A stretch of 32,166 nucleotides of DNA from Paludibacteraceae bacterium (lineage in GTDB: Bacteria > Bacteroidota > Bacteroidia > Bacteroidales > Paludibacteraceae): positions 1 to 32,166 of the forward strand of contig JAFPNK010000058.1 in assembly GCA_017401985.1 (NCBI GenBank). The letters run 5' to 3'. Shown one piece after another: positions 23,915-30,369 of this stretch. Below the pieces are notes generated by a model. That model was not told the DNA's origin, did not search any database, and worked only from the letters and a program-made list of their open reading frames with translations. The position numbers and the translations under genes are program-made. Position 1 is the first letter of the stretch; every line of letters begins with the position of its first letter.

Positions 23915-25021
23915 ATGATCACGATAGAACAATTAAAAGATGTACAACAGCGTGCGGATAAGCTGAAGACGTACTTGCAGATCGACGAGAAACGTATTCA
24001 GTTAGAGGAAGAAGAGTTGCACACCCAAGCCCCCGGTTTTTGGGACGATGCCAAAGCAGCCGAGGCGCAGATGCGTAAGGTAAAGGGCATCAAGCGCTGG
24101 ATTGACGGCTATGAAGGCGTGCGCGCTGCGGTCGAAGAACTGGCGCTCGCGTTCGATTACTACAAAGAGGAACTGGTGACCGAAGAAGAGGTGGATGCCG
24201 CCTACTCTCACGCGCTGCAAGAGGTGGAAGACCTGGAGATGAAAAACATGCTTTCGCATGAGGAAGACCAGATGCCGGCAGTGCTCAAGATTGTGTCCGG
24301 TGCCGGTGGTACCGAAGCACAAGACTGGGCCGAACAACTCATGCGTATGTACCAGCGTTACTGCGAGAAGCACGATTACAAGGTGACCATCGAGAACCTG
24401 CAGGAAGGTGATGAAGCGGGCATCAAGACCGTGACGTTCAATATCGAAGGGGATATGGCCTACGGTTACCTGAAGTCGGAGAACGGTGTGCACCGTCTGG
24501 TGCGCGTCAGTCCGTACAACGCGCAGGGCAAGCGTATGACCAGTTTCGCATCCGTGTTCGTCGTGCCGCTCATCGACGACACCATCGAGGTCGAAGTGAA
24601 CCCTGCCGGAATCAGTTGGGACACCTTCCGTTCATCCGGTGCAGGAGGACAGAATGTCAACAAGGTGGAGTCCGGTGTGCGTCTGCACTATAAGTTCATC
24701 AACCCGCTCACCAACCAACCGGACGAGATAGTGATTGAGAACACCGAGACGCGTGACCAGCCGAAGAACCGCGAGAATGCCTTGCGGCACTTACGGAGTC
24801 AACTCTATGAGTTGGAGATGGAGAAACGCCGTCAGGCGCAGGCACAGGTTGAGGCCGGGAAGAAGAAGATCGAATGGGGCTCGCAGATCCGTTCGTACGT
24901 GTTCGACGATCGCCGCGTGAAGGACCATCGCACCAACTACCAGACATCGAACGTCAACGCCGTCATGGATGGCGATATAGATGCATTCATTAAGGCCTAC
25001 TTGATGGAGTTCCCGGATTAA
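23915..25021 (+). CDS. prfB: Peptide chain release factor 2
   Basis: Terminates translation at UGA/UAA. 368 residues in one uninterrupted frame. The catalytic GGQ is at 244-246 (SSGAGGQNVNKVESGVRLHY). The stop-codon recognition tripeptide is SPY (199-201) where E. coli RF2 has SPF; the surrounding VSPYNAQGKRMTSFASVFV is RF2-like and I believe common in Bacteroidales. The site that in many bacteria holds the autoregulatory CTT TGA C frameshift (here KTYLQID, residues 18-24) reads straight through with no in-frame TGA, so that control is absent. First gene of a probable five-gene operon; its TAA overlaps the next ATG by one base. Confidence 0.97.
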   Translation: MITIEQLKDVQQRADKLKTYLQIDEKRIQLEEEELHTQAPGFWDDAKAAEAQMRKVKGIKRWIDGYEGVRAAVEELALAFDYYKEELVTEEEVDAAYSHALQEVEDLEMKNMLSHEEDQMPAVLKIVSGAGGTEAQDWAEQLMRMYQRYCEKHDYKVTIENLQEGDEAGIKTVTFNIEGDMAYGYLKSENGVHRLVRVSPYNAQGKRMTSFASVFVVPLIDDTIEVEVNPAGISWDTFRSSGAGGQNVNKVESGVRLHYKFINPLTNQPDEIVIENTETRDQPKNRENALRHLRSQLYELEMEKRRQAQAQVEAGKKKIEWGSQIRSYVFDDRRVKDHRTNYQTSNVNAVMDGDIDAFIKAYLMEFPD

Positions 25022-25383
25022 TGGCAGCTCAAGGCATATATAAGGATCGCGGCAGTAAGTTCTTAGGATTCGCTGAACCCATCAAGGACGAGGACGAAGC
25101 CAAGGCACGCATTGCATGGTACAAGAAGAAATACCACGACGCACGGCACGTGTGCTACGCCTACCGCTTGGGACCGAACCTGTGGCGAACCAAAGATGAC
25201 GGCGAACCGCACGGAACAGCCGGCGCACCTATTCTCCGCTCCATTGATGCCCGCGGACTGGATAATATACTGGTAGTCGTTGTGCGCTACTTCGGCGGCA
25301 CGCTCCTCGGAACAGGCGGTCTGATGGTGGCATATCGAGAAGCGAGCAAAGCAGCGCTTGATAATTGGAAGATTGAAGATTGA
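25021..25383 (+). CDS. YigZ/IMPACT-family protein reduced to its N-terminal domain
   Basis: 120 residues. Matches the Impact_N / UPF0029 domain: GSKFLGFAEP, YHDARHVCYAYRLG, DDGEPHGTAGAPIL, VVVVRYFGGTLLGTGGL. YigZ-type proteins are usually about 200 residues with a second domain (DUF1949); here the frame ends right after YREASKAALDN, with the last residues (WKIED) coded by the heptamer array. So the protein either lost its second domain when the array formed, or the domain was lost first. The N-terminus is also about 10 residues shorter than typical, starting on the prfB stop. The retained domain is complete, so I call it a shortened gene rather than a pseudogene. Function of the family is uncertain; IMPACT in eukaryotes opposes GCN2 activation. 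Confidence 0.8.
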   Translation: MAAQGIYKDRGSKFLGFAEPIKDEDEAKARIAWYKKKYHDARHVCYAYRLGPNLWRTKDDGEPHGTAGAPILRSIDARGLDNILVVVVRYFGGTLLGTGGLMVAYREASKAALDNWKIED

Positions 25384-25412
25384 AGATTGGAGATTGGAGA
25401 TTGAAGATTGGA
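25364..25412 (+). repeat. Seven-unit heptamer array at the yigZ / acyltransferase junction
   Basis: ATTGGAA, GATTGAA, GATTGAA, GATTGGA, GATTGGA, GATTGAA, GATTGGA, then GATTT and the ATG at 25418. Consensus GATTGRA. It codes the last residues and stop of the yigZ-like gene and fills the entire gap. The acyltransferase frame is open through it (back to an ATG at 25358), giving an alternative but unlikely repeat-coded N-terminus. Confidence 0.95.
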
Positions 25413-25417
25413 GATTT

Positions 25418-26422
25418 ATGGATAAGAGAGAATATCAATTTAAGGACATACGTGCGTACCGAGTGGGAGCACTGTTGTGGATCACGGATCTGCTGATCTT
25501 GTTCCCTATGTTGCAGTCCTGGTCCTGGCGACGGACGAAGAGTCTGAAACTGGCGTATTTGGGTGACCGCAAGCGCATAGAGCAAGATATCAAACGAGGT
25601 GCGTTCTTCATGACCAACCACCGCGATATCATCATGGACGCCACCTGGTTATCGTACCTGCTGCGTATCCGTTACGGCATCCGGCCGTTCATGGGTGTGG
25701 GTAATAACCTGTTCGCAAAGAAATGGATTGAAGTCGTGATGCGGTACTTGCGCTGCTTCGTGGTCAAACGCGGTGCAGGAGCGCATGCACAACTGGAGAA
25801 CGCAAAACAACTGTCCGCTTATATCCGCATGCTTCGCGAGCAAGGCAAGTCCATCTGGTTGGCGCAACGCGAGGGACGCGCCAAAGACAGCAACGACCTC
25901 ACGCAAACGAGCGTGCTGCATATGCTCACGCTGGGTGAGAATGACTTTTTCGAGAATGTCAAAGCGCTCAATATCTGTCCCGTCAGCATCACCTATGAGT
26001 TCGACCCCTGCGATTATCTGAAAGCCAAAGAGATGCAACTCAAGCGCGATAATCCCAAATGGCGCAAGCGGGCGAAAGACGATGTAGAGTCCATGCAAAC
26101 GGGTATTCGCGGGTACAAAGGTCGCGTTGTGTATCGCTTAACGCCCAGCATCAATCCCGAGGTGGATGCCCTGCTGACTGCCCATCCGGAACTGCGCAAG
26201 TCACAGACGCATGACCAACTGCAAGCGGTGTGTGACATCATCGACCGGCACATCCATCAGGGATACGAGATCTTCGAGCGTGGCACGGATTTTGATGCGT
26301 ATGTAGAGAGCAGAGTAGCGAAGATTGACATCCCGAATAAAGACGAAGCCTTCCTCCGCGAACGCATATACGAAATGTACAACAATCCGGTAATAAATTA
26401 CCAGAAAGCTATTAAAAATTAA
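25418..26422 (+). CDS. PlsC-like glycerolipid acyltransferase family protein
   Basis: 334 residues. The acyltransferase motif I is NHRDIIMD (the N-H-x4-D form, ~67-74), and motif III appears as AQREGRAKD (~148-156) with the substrate-phosphate-binding EGR. Members transfer acyl chains to glycerophosphate, lysophospholipids or other lipids; the long C-terminal part (~200-334, Lys/Arg-rich) does not tell which. No signal peptide; one hydrophobic stretch near the N-terminus (~14-32) may anchor it at the membrane. Start at 25418 follows the heptamer array and avoids a repeat-coded leader. The stop lies in another heptamer pair before coaD. Confidence 0.8.
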   Translation: MDKREYQFKDIRAYRVGALLWITDLLILFPMLQSWSWRRTKSLKLAYLGDRKRIEQDIKRGAFFMTNHRDIIMDATWLSYLLRIRYGIRPFMGVGNNLFAKKWIEVVMRYLRCFVVKRGAGAHAQLENAKQLSAYIRMLREQGKSIWLAQREGRAKDSNDLTQTSVLHMLTLGENDFFENVKALNICPVSITYEFDPCDYLKAKEMQLKRDNPKWRKRAKDDVESMQTGIRGYKGRVVYRLTPSINPEVDALLTAHPELRKSQTHDQLQAVCDIIDRHIHQGYEIFERGTDFDAYVESRVAKIDIPNKDEAFLRERIYEMYNNPVINYQKAIKN

Positions 26423-26430
26423 GAATTAAG
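26417..26430 (+). repeat. Heptamer pair at the acyltransferase / coaD junction
   Basis: AATTAAG, AATTAAG, then AATG of the coaD start. The acyltransferase stop (TAA 26420-26422) is in the first unit and the next ATG overlaps the start of a third. Confidence 0.7.
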
Positions 26431-26431
26431 A

Positions 26432-26881
26432 ATGAAAAGAGCAATATTTCCGGGATCATTTGACCCGTTTACCGTAGGCCACTTCGACATTGTGAAACGT
26501 GGCCTGGAGTTATTTGATGAGATTATTATCGGCATCGGCCGAAACAGCACCAAGAAAGAGACTTTCCCTATTCGCGAACGCGAGGAAGCGATACGTAAGA
26601 TCTTCGCAGACGATCCGCGTGTCAAAGTGGCTATTTACGACTGCCTGACGGTTGACTTCGCCAAAGAGCAAGACGCACAGTTCATTCTGCGCGGCATCCG
26701 TTGCGTGGAGGACTTCGAGTACGAGCGTAACATGGCGGAAGCCAACAAGCAGTTAGGCGGCGTGGAGACTATCATTCTCTACACCCGTCCTGAATACGCG
26801 CACATCTCCTCTACCCTCGTGCGCGACCTGTACGCATACGGCAAAGACGTGAGCGATTTTGTACCTAACACACTGCGTTAA
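26432..26881 (+). CDS. coaD: Phosphopantetheine adenylyltransferase
   Basis: Penultimate step of CoA synthesis: 4'-phosphopantetheine + ATP to dephospho-CoA. 149 residues, slightly short of E. coli CoaD. Nucleotidyltransferase motif GSFDPFTVGHFDIV with the T/H-x-G-H as TVGH (15-18), RGIRCVEDFEYERNMAEANKQL (~90-111), and the C-terminal SSTLVRDLYAYGKDVSDFVP with the I/V-S-S-T/S-x-V-R motif. Lies 9 bp after the acyltransferase and 1 bp before the protease gene; CoA is the acyl carrier precursor, though I draw no stronger link from that. Confidence 0.97.
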   Translation: MKRAIFPGSFDPFTVGHFDIVKRGLELFDEIIIGIGRNSTKKETFPIREREEAIRKIFADDPRVKVAIYDCLTVDFAKEQDAQFILRGIRCVEDFEYERNMAEANKQLGGVETIILYTRPEYAHISSTLVRDLYAYGKDVSDFVPNTLR

Positions 26882-26882
26882 T

Positions 26883-28463
26883 ATGAACCGACAAATAGTT
26901 ATAAGTCTTTTAGCCTTACTCCTTATTCCTTATTCGCTTTTCGCGCAGGATCGGCAGAAGACGGTGCGCGCAGACGAGTGCATCTCCATCTTCAACGATG
27001 TGCTCCGTCAGGTGGATGTCAACTATGTGGATACGCTCAATTATGAGGACCTCATAGAAACGGCTATCAATGCGATGCTGTATAAGATTGACCCGTACAC
27101 GGTCTATTATCCGCAGAAGCAGGAACGCGAACTGCGCATGATGACGACCGGCAAGTACGGCGGAATAGGTAGTATCATTCAGCAGAAAGACTCGTTCGGT
27201 ATCTTCATTGCCAATCCGTACGAAGGCAAACCTGCCCAGCGTGCAGGCATTCAAGCGGGTGACCGCATTGTGTCGGTGAATGGTATCAGCACCAAAGACC
27301 AGACAGTGAGCGACGTGAGCAATAACCTGCGCGGCGTGCCGGGAACGACGGTCACGATCGTGTTGGAGCGAGAAGGAGTACCTGAACCGTTTACGGTCGA
27401 AGTGGTGCGAGAAGACATACATTTGGACGCCGTCAGTTACTACACCGTCTTTGAAGCAGACAGCCTGTCCGAACCCGTGGGATACATCTCTTTCTCCGAG
27501 TTCACGGAAGGCTCCTCGCAGGCGTTCGCGAATGCGCTGGATGATATGTACTACAACCGCGGGGCGCGCAAACTTATCTTCGACCTGCGTGGCAACGGTG
27601 GCGGTCTGGTGAGCGAAGCGGTGCAGATTGTCAACCTCTTCGTCGATCGGGACCTGACGATAGTCGAGACGCACGGCAAGACCGCCAACAGTCATTACAC
27701 CTACAAAACGCGTAACACACCGCGGTACAAAGACCTGCCGTTGGTCGTCCTGGTGGATAAGAACTCCGCTTCCGCGAGCGAGATTGTGTCCGGTGCACTG
27801 CAGGACTTAGGCCGCGCACAACTGATTGGTCAACGCACGTTCGGCAAAGGACTGGTTCAGAATGTACGCTCCGTCGTGTACGGTGGACACATCAAGATCA
27901 CCACCAGTAAGTACTACCTACCCTCCGGACGCTGCATTCAGGCCATTGACTACAGCGAGCGGCAGAAAGGACACGCACTCAAACGCGACACGGCCGGAGG
28001 CATCCTACCGGACATCGTGATGAGCGATTCGGCCAAAGTGGATATATGCTATTCGCTCTATATCCATAACTACTTCTTCGATTACGCCACACGTTATCAC
28101 CGCCTGCACGACAGCATTGCCGCACCGGAGGTATTCGAATTGACGGACGAGGAGTTGGAAGATTTCTGTGCTTTCCTGGACGAGCGGCACTTCAAGTATG
28201 ACACCGAGACCAGTAAATATTTTGCCGACATGCTGAAGATGGCACGTAACGAAGATCTGGATTCGGCTACGATAGCTCGGCTGGAAGAGTTGCAACCTTT
28301 CCTCACACCCAATTTCCGGGAAGCGATTCAACGCAACAAGGACGAGGTAAAAGCTATGCTCGGCTCCGAAATCATACTTCGTTATTATTACCAACGCGGT
28401 CAAGCCGCATTCAATCTGCGCTTTGACAAGGAGTTGGAAAGAGCACTTCAGGAACTGAAGTAA
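26883..28463 (+). CDS. S41-family C-terminal processing peptidase (CtpA/Prc-like)
   Basis: Periplasmic serine protease, 526 residues from the ATG at 26883 (TAATATG junction with coaD). Signal peptide MNRQIVISLLALLLIPYSLFAQ, whose hydrophobic core is coded by a heptamer array. Order: N-terminal helical segment, PDZ domain (~90-175, with YGGIGSII and AGIQAGDRIVSVNG), then the S41 catalytic domain with the Ser in NSASASE (~294-300) and Lys322 in TFGKGLVQ, completing a Ser-Lys dyad. The ~130-residue C-terminal helical tail is longer than in E. coli-type cores and may regulate access. An upstream in-frame ATG at 26859 lies in coaD and would spoil the signal peptide. Ends at a convergent terminator. 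Confidence 0.92.
   Translation: MNRQIVISLLALLLIPYSLFAQDRQKTVRADECISIFNDVLRQVDVNYVDTLNYEDLIETAINAMLYKIDPYTVYYPQKQERELRMMTTGKYGGIGSIIQQKDSFGIFIANPYEGKPAQRAGIQAGDRIVSVNGISTKDQTVSDVSNNLRGVPGTTVTIVLEREGVPEPFTVEVVREDIHLDAVSYYTVFEADSLSEPVGYISFSEFTEGSSQAFANALDDMYYNRGARKLIFDLRGNGGGLVSEAVQIVNLFVDRDLTIVETHGKTANSHYTYKTRNTPRYKDLPLVVLVDKNSASASEIVSGALQDLGRAQLIGQRTFGKGLVQNVRSVVYGGHIKITTSKYYLPSGRCIQAIDYSERQKGHALKRDTAGGILPDIVMSDSAKVDICYSLYIHNYFFDYATRYHRLHDSIAAPEVFELTDEELEDFCAFLDERHFKYDTETSKYFADMLKMARNEDLDSATIARLEELQPFLTPNFREAIQRNKDEVKAMLGSEIILRYYYQRGQAAFNLRFDKELERALQELK
26915..26942 (+). repeat. Heptamer array coding the CtpA signal-peptide core
   Basis: CTTACTC, CTTATTC, CTTATTC, GCTTTTC: four units, the middle two identical. 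In frame they give LLLIPYSLF, the hydrophobic core and cleavage approach of the signal peptide. Confidence 0.7.
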
Positions 28464-28464
28464 A

Positions 28465-28485
28465 AGCTAAGAGTCAAGAGCTAAA
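28465..28485 (+). repeat. Heptamer units after the ctpA-like gene
   Basis: AGCTAAG, AGTCAAG, AGCTAAA, starting 1 bp after the stop codon and running into the A-tract of the terminator. Confidence 0.65.
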
Positions 28486-28486
28486 A

Positions 28487-28518
28487 AAAATAGAGCCACC
28501 TGAAAGCGGCTCTATTTT
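28487..28518. terminator. Bidirectional terminator between convergent genes
   Basis: Stem AAAATAGAGCC (28487-28497) / GGCTCTATTTT (28508-28518), 11 bp perfect, 10-nt loop, with an A-run on the left and T-rich sequence on the right, so it has the shape of an intrinsic terminator on both strands. Lies between the ctpA-like gene and the convergent surface-protein gene. Confidence 0.9.
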
Positions 28519-28521
28519 CTT

Positions 28522-30366
28522 TTATTCTACTTTTCGACCGAACAGGTCGTACCAGGCATCTCCTTTTCGGATCAGCACTTGTCCGTTACGTACGGTTTTG
28601 CGTACCGTGCCGTTCATTGGCGTGTCCTCCAAAGCTTGTGTATTCTGCTCCACAGTGAGGTGCAACACGTAGGTCGAGTCACAACCATGCACGGAAGTAT
28701 AAACAGCAACGAGCGTGGTGTCACCTACCGGCAGTTCACTCAGGTCAAAGCCCTGCCAGGTCTCCTGTTCACCCTCTACAATCGTGTTGTTGAGCGTCAT
28801 GGAAACGACCGGATAGACATAAACGACCAGTTCTACTATCGAGTCACCGCCAAACTGATTCGGCTGTGCCAACAGCACCGAGTCCGTTGTGGAGCGACGA
28901 TAGGTCTTACCTTCGTACGTATAGCTCTCACCTGCGCAGAGATGAATTGTGTCATTGCCATAGGTCGTGATATGCGGACGGACGGTAAGATGCAGCACGT
29001 AGGTCGAATCACAACCGGTAGTCGCGGTATAAGCAGCAACTAACGTCGTGTCACCTTCCGGCAATAGACTCAGGTCGGTGGCATGCCATGTCTCTTCGGT
29101 ACCAACCGTAATAAAACGGGTCTCTTCGAACGCATAAATCGGATTCACCGTGAGCGACAGACAGATGATCGAGTCACCGCCATACACCGAAGGCAGGGTG
29201 TCGCAGTACAGTCCGGCTTCGCTCAATTGAGCGAAGTTCTCATCCGAATAAATGTCACCCTCGCACATAGCACGCTCATAAGTATAGTGCACCTCAGCCG
29301 GATAGATGGTGATAGTGCGCACAACCGGCGTAGCTGCATTGTACAGATCATTGCCTTCTTGTGTCGCTGTGATGGCTACCACACCGTCCGACAACACCAC
29401 GAACGCACCGTTCTCATAGTTAACTATTCCTTCCGGCGCAAAGGTGTAATTCACCTCCAAACCGGACGAAGCGGTAGCCGGAACGATGGTGTCGGACGAA
29501 AGAATCGGTGTCTCCGGTTCCCAACTAATGGTCTGATTGATCTTGGTACCTGTTCCACTCACCGCCACGGTCGCAGTCGAAACACCGTCCGTGATGGTAA
29601 TAGTTGCTTCATACGTACGCACTTCTTGCGGTGTGAAATAGATATCGAAACCATAATTGTCTATCTTACCCAGACTCGCCCCACCGGCAGTTGCCGCCGT
29701 ACCGTTAGCCGATGCACACGCATTCGCACCCACAGCATACGTGAGCCCTGCCGTGTTATCCGATGCGCCGACACGGAAGATATCCGGCATCGAACTGGTG
29801 ACGGTAATGTCGCCCGCTGTAAGGAACGAACGAAGGTTCACCTTGTACGGCTCGGAAGCAGAAAGCGCCTCCACCGACTCAAAGTCATGCGTAGCACTGC
29901 TTGCACCGTACTCACCCGAAGCGAGCAAGATATGTTTTGCCAGGGGAAGATCCTGGTGATACACAATCACCTTATGCGTCGGACCACTCAAACCATGATC
30001 ATCCGGACGGTTATATTTAATCCAGTTGATGTTGGTAGAAGTAGTAAAATGCTCTGTCGTAGTACTGTTATTGGATGTGTTCTCCGCAAAAGTTCCCAGT
30101 TGACGTGTCGTACTACCACCGTTAGCGGACTCGAGCGCCTCGGTATCCACGTGCTTAAACACACCAATAAAAATGTGCATGTACTTCCATTGAACCGTTA
30201 GCGCGCCGGTAGTCGGAGCAAAGACCGAAGTCTCATAGTCTCCCTGCGTGTTCATCGTATGCTCGGTCTCGTCATACAACGAATACCACACACCGTTTTT
30301 GTAAGTCTGTGCAGATACGGCATACGCCATGATACACAGCATTGTTAATCCCAATATTCTTTTCAT
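28522..30366 (-). CDS. Secreted repeat protein with short C-terminal NGQ motif, probable T9SS cargo
   Basis: 614 residues, signal peptide MKRILGLTMLCIMAYAVSA. I do not recognise the N-terminal region (~20-190, starting YKNGVWYSLYDE). Then comes a beta-rich module (~195-290, ending VSGTGTKINQTISW), an Ig-like module (~290-365) of the kind with GLEVNYTF and AITATQEGNDLYNAA, and alternating repeats: type A (ETRFITVGTEETWHATDL to GCDSTYVLHLTV) and type B (CEGDIY or CAGESYTYEG to YGGDSI/FGGDSI). The last ~30 residues (VRKTVRNGQVLIRKGDAWYDLFGRKVE in outline) match the end of the upstream gene. With porU/porV in the same window, a T9SS-exported surface role is a reasonable inference. 3 bp separate it from the upstream gene. 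Confidence 0.75.
   Translation of the reverse strand: MKRILGLTMLCIMAYAVSAQTYKNGVWYSLYDETEHTMNTQGDYETSVFAPTTGALTVQWKYMHIFIGVFKHVDTEALESANGGSTTRQLGTFAENTSNNSTTTEHFTTSTNINWIKYNRPDDHGLSGPTHKVIVYHQDLPLAKHILLASGEYGASSATHDFESVEALSASEPYKVNLRSFLTAGDITVTSSMPDIFRVGASDNTAGLTYAVGANACASANGTAATAGGASLGKIDNYGFDIYFTPQEVRTYEATITITDGVSTATVAVSGTGTKINQTISWEPETPILSSDTIVPATASSGLEVNYTFAPEGIVNYENGAFVVLSDGVVAITATQEGNDLYNAATPVVRTITIYPAEVHYTYERAMCEGDIYSDENFAQLSEAGLYCDTLPSVYGGDSIICLSLTVNPIYAFEETRFITVGTEETWHATDLSLLPEGDTTLVAAYTATTGCDSTYVLHLTVRPHITTYGNDTIHLCAGESYTYEGKTYRRSTTDSVLLAQPNQFGGDSIVELVVYVYPVVSMTLNNTIVEGEQETWQGFDLSELPVGDTTLVAVYTSVHGCDSTYVLHLTVEQNTQALEDTPMNGTVRKTVRNGQVLIRKGDAWYDLFGRKVE
28652..28796 (-). repeat. Type A repeat copy 1 (GCDS module)
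   Basis: Codes a ~48-residue module with WQGFDLSELPVGDTTLVAVY and GCDSTYVLHLTV. Similar at DNA level to the copy about 330 bp away (28982-29122) and, more weakly, to one in the neighbouring gene. Confidence 0.8.
28982..29122 (-). repeat. Type A repeat copy 2 (GCDS module)
   Basis: Codes WHATDLSLLPEGDTTLVAAY and GCDSTYVLHLTV. The stretch around the GCDSTYVLHLTV codons is nearly identical in DNA to copy 1, suggesting recent duplication or conversion; the two are 330 bp (110 residues) apart. Confidence 0.8.
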
Positions 30367-30369
30367 CTC

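Noticed and set aside
25021-25383. Calling the yigZ-like gene a pseudogene
   Set aside because: Its N-terminal domain is complete, motifs are intact and the start is coupled to prfB; a shortened functional gene is equally likely.
25364-25412. CRISPR array
   Set aside because: Units are 7 bp with no unique spacers, and no cas genes are present.
26915-26942. Assembly error behind the heptamer arrays
   Set aside because: Arrays differ at each site and lie at biologically sensible junctions without disrupting core domains; artefact is unlikely, though read data were not available.
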